NCBI GenBank assembly: GCA_037893245.1
Contig: JBAIAA010000074.1
Coordinates: 3,224,001-3,288,000, forward strand
Reading direction: 5' to 3'
Length of the DNA stretch: 64,000 nucleotides
DNA from: Crossaster papposus
Lineage: Eukaryota > Echinodermata > Asteroidea > Velatida > Solasteridae
Shown: piece by piece, positions 9,693-24,600 of the stretch
Layout of the letters: each line of letters starts with the position of its first letter
Numbering within the stretch: position 1 is the first letter of the stretch
The notes under the pieces: generated by a model
Seen by the model: the letters and a program-made list of their open reading frames with translations, nothing else
What the model was told of the DNA's origin: nothing
Databases searched by the model: none
Translations under genes and position numbers: made by a program

Positions 9693-12600
9693 CTGCAACG
9701 GGGAATACATATTCAAACCAAATAGGTCTTGAAAATTGCCTAACATGTTTTTACAGTGAAATATATCGATCAAATGTTTTTTTTCTCAAAACCTTTGCTT
9801 CGTCTTTGGTTTAGCCTTCGTCTCCGACTTCGAATCACCAAAAAACAAATCAAAATAGAAAATTGGGCTCATATAAATCGATTGAATGTTTCTGAAGCAC
9901 AACTGGCACCAGAATTTGGCTGAAGTTATCGCAGTTGAGAGCCTAACATCACCTTAAGCTTAAGACAAAAACAAATCAAAAATTCAAAAAAAGCGATGGG
10001 TATTTGTTTACATCCTAAGGCAGTAAATTGGTCGTAAAGCTAGAAAGCCGAACCCAATAGGTAAGCTGAAGTTGGAAAAGAGGCCTAATTTGCAAGTTGG
10101 CGCAGCGGTTCTTTACTCGCCTTCCACCGCTATGACCCGGGTTCGAATCCCGCCTGGGCAAAAAAGTGAATTAGGTTTTTAATGAATTCAGTACCTGCCT
10201 GAATCCGTACCCCCCCCCCCCCCCCCCCCCCGAATATTCTTCTGTGGTTTTCCTTCAATCACCTTTAACACTGTAAATTCTTCACATGCATTGTCTTCTC
10301 CCACTTATCCATCGAGTAATTGGCGCTATGTCGCTGTTAAATGTTTAAAATAAATAAATGAAATAAATAAATGAAATGAAGTGCTGGGACTGATTTACCT
10401 TGTTTTTCTCCTTCCGGAAGGCCCTGGCCTGCACCTCGGCCCGGTACAAAGACTCCTTCATCTCCGTCGTCTCGTCCGTCACGAAGCGTCGCGTACGACC
10501 TTTGATCTCTAACCCCACGGATTTCGTCACGGGGTCATTGCCCAGCCGCACTGCGTGGATGGTGTACACCTGTCAACGTTTAAAAGATGCAGTGTAATAT
10601 CCATATTTTACATATTTCTATATATGTATTATGGTGGCAAGGAACGAACACGCACAATCTTCAACTTTACAATGTAAATGTTATGAATAATGCAATTATA
10701 TATATTTTTCTATTTGTGTCGATTTTATTAATCGATTCAAATAAGTAGATTTTTTAAATCCACCCGTCTTACTATCGAAAATATAGAATCGATTAAAATA
10801 AAATTATTTAAATCCCATATTGAGATTCTTTTAGTAGTTGCTATTTTGTTTTTTTGGGGAAAAGGTTTTTTTAAAGTTACCTTGGGCACGAACAGGAAGC
10901 ACAGGGTCATGGTGGTGGTCATGCAGATGCAGACGGTGACCAGAACAAAGGACGTGGTGAGTTGATCCCCACGAGTGACCAGGTTAGACACCACTACGGC
11001 CAGGATGCTCATAATAGTCACGTTGTACACGCACACCTATCGTGATTGGTCATTAATCAAGAACCATTTGACAAACGCGTTTTAGACTCAAAGGTAAAAC
11101 TTTGTTTTTGTTTAGAACATTGTTGGCTTGTCAATGCATATGTCATAAATAATCTTATGTACAAATCTTTACTTTAAACTTCAAGTTCATTGCATGCTAT
11201 GATAAAGCTGGCTTTTTAAAGATCAAATTGCACAAAACAGTATGAACAAGGACAAAGCTTAGACTGAGTTGGCGTTTCAAAATTACATACAGTGTAAACA
11301 AATACCTGTAAGATTTACCGTCGAAAGGCGCGAAGCAATAATTTGCCACCCGTCCGACCGTCTTTTTGTTATGGTCAGACCGTAGTTGTATTTACTCATA
11401 AACCGTATTTTTTTACGGTGGAAATTCCGTAAAGTGGCCGAATTTACAGACTTTTTACCGAAAAAAATTACGGTTTATCAGTGATACAACTACGGTCCGA
11501 CCGTACAAAATACGTTAGACGCGTGGCACCTTGCTACACGCCTTTCTACCGTAATCTTTACGGGTAATTTTTGACAGTGTTCCATAAAACAGGTGTTCGT
11601 GAGCCGACTTACTGCTATGTAGTGTGAATCGTTTAACGCCGGTATTTTAACTTTCCGTGTCTCCCAGCCCAGAAATAAACCGAAGAGTAACAGAAGTCCC
11701 TTGTAGGCGTAGACCGTGCCGAGCCAGATGCTTAGATTCTCAGATCTGCATACTTCCAATATGGGGACAAAGGCTACGGTATCATTTGACGACTGGTGAA
11801 AGAGAATACGAAACGAGAGGAATCGTCAGGGGTAAGTCTAGACTTAGGCCGTGTCCGAATTTACGAGACTACAGCTTGAAACTACACACGAGTCTATGGG
11901 AAGTGCCTACAGCTTCTGTCATAGTCGTAGCCGGCCAAGCAATTTCGACATGGCCTTATCAGATGTCTTTGAGCCTATAGTACGCCCTCTTGCGGCAGTT
12001 ACCCTGGAGAGTATGATGAACACAATCCATACCATAAGTACGGGTCGTACTCTGAACTGGTACATTTTATGTTATTGCCTTCTCCAAGAATCCGAGTGAA
12101 AAAATTAGGCTTATACAAAAATGTACGGGAATAGTTAAAGATATATCAAGGCTGTGTCAGACGCACTATATACATGTACATGTACATATATACACGAAGT
12201 TTAGTCTCCCTTTAATCTTCGATCGCCCATACTTCGCGCAGTAACTAATAAATGACCTTTACTGTCCACATCTACTTATACACAAACCTAAATCGGCTCG
12301 GCTTCGGCCAGAAACCCCTATTACAAAAGGACGCTTATCCAGTCCTGACAAATGTAACCAAGACTAATGGGTAGCATGGAGCCAAAGTATTGGACCGTGC
12401 CAGTGCGAGTCCAATATTGGTAAAAGGGGAAATAAGCAAACAGTACCATATTTCCTATAATTGGAACTCAAGTTACAGAGGCGGTTGTTCTTTGAGCTTT
12501 GTTTATAAATCGACGACAAATTAAGGTATACGTGGACTATAGTACCGGGCCAAAGTGCGCATTGTTTATATTGACTAGTTATACGTAATTCGCAATTGAT

Positions 12601-15600
12601 AGGCTTTTCCAACGGGTTCAATTAGGCTAAATGAATCATGGCGTGTGTGTGACTGTGTGAGTTTGTTTTTGATTAAAATAGGGGAAGTATAACAATAGAG
12701 GACAATAGGGTCCCCGATTCCGATTCGCTGTATAGTTTATTACCTCTAACGGTAGTCGCTCTTCTATTCTGATCATGGGATCGAGGATGCTCCAAAGCGT
12801 CAATATAATGATGTCAATGATCAGCAACACGCCTATCATCAGGAATAAGGTTGACTCGTGAAGCATCTAGCAGATGACCCCAAGAAACAAATACAAATAT
12901 GCAAAATGAGTAATAATAGTTGCAATCATAATTGTCAGGCTTGTATAGCGCTTTCCACCGTATCAACGATCTCAAAGCGCTTTACAAATGATTATCACCC
13001 CATTCGTCAGGCCCTGGACCACGCGGCAGTCGATATCAGCCCTCAATCGGCAATTGTAGTTAAGTGTCTTGCCCAAGGGCACAAACAACATGTTTCGGCA
13101 GGGTTTGCACCCACGCACACGAGTCGAACACCGTAACACTGGGCCATGATATCCTTCCCTTTTGATGGGATGGAAAGATATAGGTGTAGAATGTAAGTAG
13201 AATTTGGTACAATTTACTGGTTTTTTTGTAACTGAATTTACTCCAAGGTCTAAATAGTGATGCCTAAAATGTCAAAGAAACGTTCGGCTTTGGTATTGTT
13301 CATAAAGTGTTAACTTTTATGAGGCATCCGATTTGTTTTGTAGCAGTGACTATAAGGTACCTTTCGTTTAATGACTCTGCTGGTAGCGTGCGTGATGATG
13401 TGGTACACCCGATAGGTCTTCACGAACATGGAACCAAAGGCGAGGGAAAACCCCACCATAAGGAACGCAGCGCGGATCTGAGGATTTGAATATTGACAAA
13501 GACAAAAGTGGTAACATTAAAGTTATCGTATACCGTCGGTTGTGTGTTTTTATCGTTCGGCAGCAAAGCTTCTTAAAATCGTAACTATGGCGCTTGACAA
13601 CTATATAACCTGGCGAAGTTTTAGCTCTGTGAATGCTGTATAGACGATGTGCCCTCTGTTTACATCTGTATTCAAATGTGCCCGGCAGTATGCGCACGCA
13701 TCATGTTTTACATAAATTTTATTAAGAGATGACATCAGAGATCAAATAATTCAAAGGCGATCTGACCTGCGACGTCACTCTTTAAGCAAATTTTTATGTA
13801 AAATACGATGTGTGCGCATACCGCCGGACACATTTTGAATACAGATGTAAACACGTGACGTCAGAGGGCACATCATCTATATCCCGAGAAAACAATATTC
13901 TAAGATATCGATTTGGAATCAACTAGTCGTGGAAATTTCCGAAAACGCGTCTCTGAGACGCATATTTGGACTTCTTTTTTATTATTTTCTTCAAAATATA
14001 TACCATGCCAAAAGAAATAATTTAAGGAAATTTTGGCACATTAATATCTTTACATCGAGTAAGCTTTTAACAATAATTCGGTTGGTTAATTGTTGGATAG
14101 TTGCAAAAGATAATTATACTGTGCCTTTAACTTTGATAATTTAAAAACAAAATGAAATACATGCACCCTCAAGTATCACAAAGTTAAAATACCTTGTTGT
14201 AAAATGCTTGTGTAATCCTTTACTAAACCATAACAGCGCTATTATTCTTAACTGTGATGTTTTTAAAACCACGACAAAGCACCGGTAAAACAAAATTGGT
14301 AAACATGCGTTTGATTGAGGGTACTATACTAACAGACTGGTATCCAAGCCCTCGACCAACTCGCTAATAATAGCCTAGTTGGTAAAGAGGCGAGCTATGG
14401 ATCGAAAGGTCTGTGGTTCGAATCCGGCTGTTGTTAACATTTATCTTTTTCTTCGCCAAATGTTCTTGTGGATTATTTTAACCATAGAGCAAGGCTGAAG
14501 GGAAAACAGGATTTACCTAAGTACCTTGAAAAATACAACAAGAACCGTCACACGGGATAATTTATAGTGACTTCCGATATAAAACCAAGGCGATCTGCAT
14601 GTGCTGTTTAGTTAAGGGTTCAGGTTTTGTATAATGGCACAAACGGTCGTTTACTACATGTTTACATCCCGCTAGTTAGTATAATGGACAAACACCTAGC
14701 CATAGCCTCAGACGCGGCCATTGGGGCTTAAGATTATAGTCTGGTACCCACCGTGCACATGGGGTTGTAAGCCTCTATCCCGATTCGCTCCGACTCTAGA
14801 CCCAGCATGATGACCGCTACATACACCATGATGCAACCCACTATGGTAATGTTGTTAAGGTTTGGGCTGGATAACTTGATGAATCTATACACAAAAACAA
14901 CAGAGATGTACAAAAGTGTGTCTGGAATTTTAGATTAATGCTGAAAAATGTGTCTTGTACTGTAACACGATGATAACCATTGTTAATTAAAATACTAATT
15001 TATGTTGATCATTTCAACTACACAAATATCATAAAATATCAATTTTCCATTCTCACTTTGTTTTCCGATATCGGATATTGAATAGTAGAAACAACAACGC
15101 CAGCAGCATGCCGCATGCTGCTAATGTCGTAGTAGTGACGTACGCAGCGAAGTTAATGCGCAATCGTTGGTCAAAGACGAGTAGTTTATCCACAGGTGCA
15201 ACGCCTCCTATAGAAAACGGTGGGGAAAAGTGTGGGACAGAGTAAGTATACAAATTATATAAATGTACTGATTTCAATTTTACCAACAGCAATACTTAAA
15301 AGGCACAGGGTTAAAGGAAACATTCAGTCTAACATTTTCATTACGCATTTTTTGTTTTAATTAAATAGATTTTTGTGTATTAAATGTGAATAAAAAGCAA
15401 AACTGGTTCTAGTGAAAACTGTTGTATTTTTACCCTCATTCAGAATGAAAAACCATGTAAAGACGGACACTTGTTGCAATGCGCGCAGTCAGAATACGAT
15501 AGGCCGGGTAGCAGCGCGGCGAGTCTCTGCCTCGATTTCCGTCATACCCCACGCGAAGTTTTATGTTAATGAGGCTTCCCTTCGAGGGGAGGAGTGGTTT

Positions 15601-18600
15601 GACCAACATTTTCAAAAATTAATGTTGTTGTCAACACTATACTTTATTGATTTAAGCAAACAAATCCTTATTACATGTTCCTTTAATTACGCGGTCTTTA
15701 TGTGGAGGTCATATATTATATAGATGGTTTGCAATTACAGTAATCTTTGGGGTACGCGCTTTTTTGTTCTAGAGGAATACCAAAACATCTTTATTATAGA
15801 TTATTTCTTTATTTCTGTTACTACAAAAGAAACAATACACCTCGACGATATCGAACGAATGAAATCAAGTGTTTATAACCGTGTTTCCAGTCCGTTTGTT
15901 GTTCAGGCCAACAGGACTTTATTAATGCCTTTATTATTATTATTATTATTATTTATTCGGCCAAATAGCAACATACAACAAGCAATTCACAAACACAAAA
16001 CAACAACAGATTTAACTAAACAAAAACAATCTAATTCCAGCTGGCCAGGATTGACAAAAGTATAATTAAACACTCTGACTCGAAAGCCTGTCAATCCTTA
16101 CTCGAATGGTAACATACAAATAAATAAAATCTAGATAAATATTACAACTTTACAGGAATTACAACTTTAAATTAAAACAAGACAAAACAATAAACGGATG
16201 GTCAAATGAGTTTTGCAATTTATCTATTTTTCAAAGGCAAGAGAAGCTGACATAAAACAAATATTATACAGTCATAACAAATAGAAAAAACAAAACCAAA
16301 GAAACAGACAAAACAAATAAACACAAAACATCTAAACATAAAACAAAACAAATTAACACAAAACAAAACACAAACACCCTATAACAACAGACACAGACAG
16401 ACTGAAAACGCGTTTAGAAAGGCGGGAATGAGATGATCTTGAAATACCAGGTCGCGAAAATGTCGAGAAAGATAACAGTCGTCAATTGAAATAAAATGTA
16501 GAACCTCAAATACAACCACCACTCTAAGTCGAATATATTTAAGAGTATTACAATTTCCCTTTAACTGGTAGATTTGTGTGTATATATACATCTACACCTA
16601 TCAATCTTCGCCCAAATTCAGCATGCCACGCATTCCTGTATCGAATTAAAACCGACTTTAATTCCCCCCTCTCTCATCTTCTAAATATCTTCTTCTTGAG
16701 TGATATTTGTCCAGCCTAAATCTCGATGAGGTATTTTCCCCCCTTCTTCTTGGCTTATATCCTCTCCGGTCATTCGGGCATCTTGAGGATGCGAGTTAAG
16801 ATGGTGATGATGTGGGAGCGAGATGTCTAGTTTAATGTCGTAGAGCGTTGGGACGAACACATCTCGTGGGTCGCAATCAAAATGATTAGAACTTAATGGG
16901 TGATTTGCATTTCTAATAAATGCACGGAAGAGTTTGAATAATAGTCACCATGCTGGCTTAGTGGTTTGGGTTTCCTTTCCATGTCTCGTATCGTCTATGC
17001 GTTCAATGGTATTTCACAACTTATTACTGTTTTTCTCTCTTTTTTGCCATTGAAGTAATTTGTATCGGTTTTGTGGAATGCAAATGATGTTTCTTCATAC
17101 TTATGTTTACCCGGGTTTCTACCTTTGTGGCAGCCACTATACATGGGCTTTAAGATTAGGTGTCAACGAGAAACCACATTCCATTGAATGGATATTTATT
17201 TTATAGCGTTACGTCTTCTTGCGGTACACTGATCAATTTCTCGATAACACAAAACCGGCACAGTCGCCGGAGAAATGTATTTTTTTCTTCTGAAAACCAC
17301 GCATTCGTAATAATATTTGCTCAGGCGAGTAAATAATATAGCTGTGTGTGTACGCTTTGAGGCCTTCAGGTAACCAGACACATAATTGATCTGCTCTCAT
17401 GCGGCAATAACACATGCGTTATTAAGTTAGTCTGGTGCTTCGGGTTCTGTTTCGGTTGTTCAGAAGAAAACAAATCAGTTTATAACTTCAACATTCTAGT
17501 TTTCTTTCCCGATTTCGCCTGTTTCTTGTGCCTATATACTCACAAAATGCGTCCTCGGGCGTACCCCTGCTTCGATTACTACCTGACCCCTGCTTCGATT
17601 ACTACCTGACCCCTGCTTCGATTACTACCTGACCCCTGCTTCGATTACTACCTGACCCCTGCTTCGATTACTACCTGATCCCTGCTTCGATTACTACCTG
17701 ACCCCTGCTTCGATTACGACCTGACCCCTGCTTCGATTACTACCTGATCCCTGCTTCGATTACTACCTGACCCCTGCTTCGATTACTACCTGATCCCTGC
17801 TTCGATTACTACCTGATCCCTGCTTCGATTACTACCTGACCCCTGCTTCGATTACTACCTGAGCCCTGCTTCGATTACTACCTGACCCCTGCTTCGATTA
17901 CTACCTGACCCCTGCTTCGATTACTACCTGACCCCTGCTTCGATTACGAACTGACCCCTGCTTCGATTACGACCTGACCCCTGCTTCGATTACGAACTGA
18001 CCCCTGCTTCGATTACGACCTGATCCCTGCTTCGATTACTACCTGACCGAATTTTGAGTGTGGTTGGGTCGATGGTGATTTGCGCGGAAGAAAAAGGTAA
18101 ATGTGGTAATAAAGCCTATACTCTGCATACTTGCTTGGCAGGGTGTGTTGGAAATGAGGGTGACAACCTAGGAATATAATAGTCACAAATTGGGGACAAT
18201 ATTACCAGAGCGATATATATATCGATATATAAAAGAGGTACTCTGTCCCACGTTAAATAATATACGACAGACGTGTTCTCATTTTGTCATTTGTATGTAA
18301 TAGCAGGTGTTGTATGTCCGTTCATTGTTGACATTTCTTTCTGACGATACTCTATAATTCATTTTTTTTGCGTTAAAATCTCAACCGTCAGTCATTTACC
18401 GAGGGCTCACTGTACATCGATTGAATATACATTGGACTGATATAACACAACCCTAGACCAGCTGCGCAAATACAAATCTATAACTGAAGAAAACAAAATC
18501 ACCCCTATAAGACCGAGGTAATTTCCTGTTAACCCAAACCTCGTACAAAGTAAACGCTGTGTGTGAACTCATACACCACCTGGGTAGTGCTGCCAATTGA

Positions 18601-21600
18601 CCACAAATGTATACACAATATTGAGTAAAAGTGTAAATGTTTGCACAGTGTAAAACTTTGCCATATCAGAGGGTGAACAACTACAAATAGTAAAGCTTTA
18701 TGACAGCACATATACAGAAATAGGTGTGTTAATTTAATAGAAAACTCGAACGCAAAAAATTTCCTTTAATTGTAATATCAGTTTGTTTAGTGAATTTCAT
18801 ATCTTGTTGCATAATTTTGTTTAGTAATGTTCCTGTAGGGATATATTGAACCACAGGACGGCAGTTTAACAAGATTTTGAGTTAGCATGCGTCCTTGTTC
18901 ACAATTTATGCATATTTTAATTTTGTTTCGTTGCCTGCAAGGTCGTACAATCTTACCTCCCCAATGGATGGGCGTCAAATCCCTCCCTTCGAAAATAAGG
19001 CGTTTCTCCTCAGGAAAGAACAGCGCTACCAACTTCATGATTCCACCTGAAACGAGCACAGACGTTTTTTTACCCAAAGCGAACAAACCCAAAATGGGAA
19101 TAAAATAGAGAAAAGTGCGTAAAAACCTATACGTTTTATCTTCATAAAGTTGTTTAACACTTGATGCGAAATGTGCACAAACTTGCTTACGATGTCTTAT
19201 TGTGTTGCTGTTGTACAAGTTGGCACTTGATTCATTTAACAAACAACCAGGGGTTAATTTATTAGAGCTGCTAAACACAAAGAAATGCTTAGTACCAACA
19301 TGTTTTGCTTAGTAAAAACAGGTTGTCTTTTTATGCTAAGCAGAAACCAGCAGAATACCCGTCATAAACAATATAATTATACCACCTTAAGTTTGGTTTG
19401 TAACGCTGTTTTTTTTACCAAGGAAGCATTGTTATGCTAAGCACTTTTTGTGTGCTAAGCAGCTCCATGGACTTGGCCCTTGGTTTCGTGAGATAGTACA
19501 ATGAGTTATTTTGTTCCCAAGGGACAATTTACCTTGATTCTGTCGAAATGTCGTAACTCCGTAACGGTCCGGTCCTTTGAACCTTATCGGTCCCTAAATA
19601 AGCCAAAAGATAAGATCGAAGGGAATTAAATAAGGATTATGCAGATTTGTATAATAATCGGTTAAATAAAAGTCCTGGATCCTCCAATTTTAATAAGAGT
19701 TTGCACACACTATAGATTATGGTTAAATACAATAGTTTGAAAGATAAAATCATTTTTCTCAGCTCACCGACACTCCAGTAAATCGCAGATTCGTCACGAT
19801 GTTTGTATATAGCTCTCTCATTGGCCGGTTGTCGTACGTGAAGCCACTCCCCCATCGGCCCGCGTGGGCGGAGCTCGCGTTCTGATTGGCCGCCTCCGTT
19901 CTGTTAAGATGTTCCATTGCGGACTTGATAGTGAGTGCCATGGTCCAGATGGCGTCGTACGTGTTCGGGGCCTGACTACCGGCCGAGCTCACGCCCCTTT
20001 TTAGCATGTCCATCTCAAATGCGTGCGATGTCTGATGAAATGATAACAAATAATATAAATGATGTCTGTTGAATACAAAATTGAATAGAAAAAAAGAGTG
20101 ATATTTTTGACGATTGAAGCGTCTATAAACAATAGCACGTGTCATCTATAAACAATAGCGCGTGTAAGTTCTGTTCATAACTAGTATTAGGTAACACAAC
20201 AAAAACGTCTATACAATTTTAACAAAGGTTTAGTACAAAAATCCTGAAAATAATTACATGTAGCCTACAACATGATTGATGTAATTCTATTTGATTGCGA
20301 AATGAAATTTGTTGAATCACAGAAAATGTGTCCTCTTTATTTTATTTTTTACCCCGCCGCCGGATCATACCAATTGTACATCTAACGAGCCGAGGCTAAA
20401 ACAATCCAAACATTTTCAAGAGCGTTCGAGATGGCATCGCGATGGGTTTAGCTTCGTGCTTGAGTGGCTGTCGTTATACGGTCTCACGTCCACATGAACG
20501 ATGCGGCGACGGACGTAGACGAAGCCGGAAATAGCGTGGGAAGTGCTGAAGTGCCCGTCTGAAAAACATGCACGGTCGAGCGGTGTCGCACTTGTAAATG
20601 CTATGGTGGAAAAAATGAGGCTCGTATATTCCACTACCCCCCCCCCCCCCCCCCCCACGGCAGAGTGGGGGAGAGGGGGGGGGGGGGGGGGGGGGGGGGT
20701 GGGGGCAGAAAACGGCAAAGGATATCTATATCACTAAAAGCTTGCCGAATCTTTGTCCTTGACGGGAGTCATTACTTATGAATGGCATCGCAAGAACATT
20801 GTAACAAAGTCGGTTATTCGGTTTGAGGCGACACCTTGTGGTTTATTTATGTGATTTTTCTTACTGCTCGGTCGCGCGGTTTAATAATAAATGCACTGTC
20901 CGTAAATTGATCTCTTATGCGCCGAGAGAAATTTGTCAAAACTAGTGCAGATCGTGTTTACCCCCCAAAACTAGGCAAATTTGATTTCAAATTGGGTCAC
21001 GAAACCGAATACTTCACGTACGCGCCCCGAGTGATACATATACTTAGGTATCGATTAATGTTATCCTACTCGGAATCGAAATTGTGCTAGTAGGAGTCAA
21101 CCCACGTTGGGACATATTTCGAAACGTGGAGTTCAGAGAAATTAATGGTTAAAATTCGTATTGACGTGTTTAGCTTTAAAGGTAGTATACACCATTGGTA
21201 ATTGCTTGAATTATCATAAATGGGTAGATTTGGGGGTTGTATTTCATAGTAAATATCGTTTAACTGACCTGTCTGAAGTTTTACAATCATGGATGCCGAG
21301 AAAAGCACGAAAAACAGCGTTTGTTTTCAACCGGCGTCGAGCAGTTATTCTTATGTTATTTTTGTTTTTTCGCGATCGCCGAATTACAGGATATCTAGCA
21401 CAATCATTTTGCTGGATGCCTAGAATCATTATTTACTTTCAGATTAGCAAGATATTTCCTAATAATTCGGTAGTAAATGTTTTCGATATCTGCAAATGGT
21501 GTATCCTACCTTTAAGTATCGATAGTTGAAAAGGGTGCTGTACATAGTCAAAATGTAGAGTGTATCAACGTTAAGCTAAGGTTTGTTCAAGAAACAAACA

Positions 21601-24600
21601 AAAACAACAAAGCAAACAAACTCACAAGTCCAGAGATGGAGCTTCGGTTATCGATATTGATATCCAGACTCTCGATAGAGAAGTACCCCTCTACCACCGA
21701 GGCTAGCTCCTCTGCCGTGCATTCGGTGTCGGTCTCAGCCCGCCACCACTCCCTCTGGAACCATCCAGGTAATATCCATACGTACTTGGAGCCGTACATG
21801 TCAATCTTGTACGCCTAGTCACACGGGAAAGAACGATAAAAACCTTTTTTGTTTGCAAATCGCCCATCACACGGCCAAATGCCACTTGATGTGCGTGGGC
21901 TACCGAGAAAAGTGTGGAAGAGCCAGCTCCTCACACTGAAACAAGACAATCTGATCTTTTCGCAGTATGAATAACTAGTCCATTGTAAGACATGAATGCC
22001 TGTACCCATATTATGTGTATAAGTGCCATAGCCCGGGCGCGAATTTTTTTCCCCAAACGTGATTGCCAAATAAATTTCATGAATTATTCAGTATAGTTGC
22101 GTTCACTTAGGTTCTAGGTCTCATTTTCCCCTTAAATTAAAAATACTCTAAAGATATCAATTTGACTAGAAAAAACGAGGTGACCTACTACAGCATGATT
22201 CGAATGATTCGAACCAGGGATCTTTGATCCATAGCCCATCCCACTATCCACTACACTACGTATAGCAGCTTGACAACAGCTGTTCTTTAAAGTGATTTAA
22301 TGTAACTAGTTAACTAAATAACAATACTGTGACGTCATGTTTTATTCTGATGAATAAACATAACTTCTCATGAATTTGGCAATCACGTTTGAACCCCCAA
22401 CCTGCAGACCACGAATTCAATGCTCTAGACGACTAGGCCACGGCACTTTCACACTTGTTCTTCACTGTAAACGTTTATGTTTTGTTCTAAAAATGTATCT
22501 TAATATAAACCTCCCCTATACAGTGTTATTGCTCAACGTACGTTTCTGTCTCAGGTAGATGGAATATAGTTATACCATTTTCCTTTGAGCGCTGTGGGCG
22601 ATTTAGCAACCTGTTCCTAGCAATTAAATTTGCCCTGTTTAAAAGAGTTGTCTCCAGTATTTGTTTTAGGAATTTGCGTTTCGTACGAATTACAAAAAAA
22701 ATATTGCCTCCCACCTCGCAGAAAACGGCCCTTGCCGTTCGTTCCTGAAAGCTTCCGATGATAATGCGTACATCGAGTTCCTGTAAACAAAGACCACACA
22801 AAAGGTATAAAAACAGCGAAACACCAACGACGGAGAAACCAAATAACTGTATACAGTCAAAGACAAATGACGAAATTCTATAACAAAGCTGATATTGTGA
22901 TAGCGTAATGAGTTTAGATTATACACAATCCACGTTGTGATTGTTGAGTGCTTTGCCACTGCACTTTTAATATATAGAAACTGCTCGCTCACGATTTGCC
23001 ATTATGTATAGATGCAATCAAATTGTGTGTACGTTTTGATCGTATCATCCATCATCCACAAATCGACATTCTGTTTTTCTTTTGAGCAATTTTACCCAAG
23101 CACATCAGGCGATCCCATGAGGCGTACACGGCTAGGTATATTGCAGCTTCAATATTTTCTTCAAAGTTGATGGATGTTTCTTCTTTTTTTGTTTTTAGCT
23201 AAAAAGCACGGCAGAACTGAACCCAATTAAGAACGACACAAGGTGATTGTGTGGTTTTCATCGGCACTCAGTTTCCTTCTACAGCGCAGGTATAATTTGC
23301 TTTATGGTTAAGCACGGTTGATAACGCCACGCACGGCGAGCCTTTGGGCACGGTCTACCCTCTCCGAAACACGAGAGCACTATAGAAGTGTTACGAATGG
23401 TACCGGATATGGCTCAATCGAGCGACAGGGGGGATTTCGTGCCGACACCAGGCAACCATGTATCACCGCTTGGCGGCGTGTTCCAGTTTTACACGGTAGC
23501 TCACTCGGGGAGTAATTATTGTCCGTTTGGTTTATTGCCAAGGTGATTATTAAGAGGTCTTGCCACGCGGTGTCTGTGAACAAGGTTGATGACGTGTGTT
23601 CGCTGGTACTCGGCGATGGCAACTTCCGGTTAAATTGTGCCGACTTCCGAGTCAAGACGCGAGGGATACGTGGTTATCTTTAAACAAAACCACTCATTTT
23701 TTATTCGGTATTTCATAGAAATCCTTATTTTTGGTGTATGTCTTTACTGTTTTAGAGCGGGCTAGACCCAAAAGTAACACGACGTACCTAATTGATGCTA
23801 TACAACATTAACCAGCTTTTTACGTTGACCATTTTAATAAAACAAATTCATTTTTTTGTCACCACATGGCCAAGGTCTACACGAATAATTTGTGTGAAAT
23901 GTTAACTCTATGGACACATTGGTTGTACTGCGCATGTCCATACGTTTTAAGAGTCCCCGTTTTTTATTATGACAACACCCGCCTTCTTCCCAGGGCAGCG
24001 GGCTGCACGAATCTAGGTTTCTCACCTGCAGTTGTTGCATCTTAGCTGCCAAGTCGTCCTCCGTGTTAAGTGAGGTCGAGAACGTGATGTTACTCTCAGA
24101 CTGCAGGTAGCGTGTCAACTTGGACAGTGCCTTCAAGAAAGGGAAAACAGAAAGAAAAGTCAAGATACATTCTGCGAGTGAATGACACGAACCCAGTGTC
24201 TGTCCATTTATTTTTTGCCGCATCCTTTCAGACCAGTGATCTTTGCAAGTAGGCAGCTGAAACGACCTTTAGAAATTCATATCTCGTTGAAATCCAACGA
24301 TGATAGGCAACTGCACTGTGAGGCTATTCACCTCAATGCCGTGTTATAATGGCTGCAACATTTACGATCGAAAGTATAGACATGTTAAAACCTCTTGCAC
24401 CACTCGTCACCTTGGAGTTTAGGTTTGTCAATGTCAGTATGAAGTGCTTTAAAAGACTCGCCGGGGAAGATTATTCGATCAAAACATTAAAAGGAAAGAA
24501 AGAAGCTTTTATTGATGTAATTTCTGAGAGGTTGTTGGACAAATTTGACATTAAATGAGTTTTGATTTGATTTGTCAATTTCTGTTATTTTGTAAAATGT

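Noticed and set aside
10092-10160. Functional tRNA gene
   Set aside because: It has A and B boxes but a SINE body and A-rich tail follow; the stems pair poorly.
13092-13697. 109-codon - strand frame over exon 12
   Set aside because: It is in another frame from the receptor; the correct exon (13361-13477) reads the conserved TM3 motif instead.
17564-18046. CRISPR-like array
   Set aside because: Copies are directly adjacent with no spacers, in an animal intron; it is a minisatellite.
20449-20560. Extra receptor exon between exons 6 and 7 (- strand, after a tttttcag acceptor)
   Set aside because: The segment to the nearest donor is 71 bases, which breaks the phase-0 join, and exons 6 and 7 already join to match the family.
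24349-24558. 69-codon + strand frame with ATG
   Set aside because: No domain recognised and no supporting context in the receptor intron.
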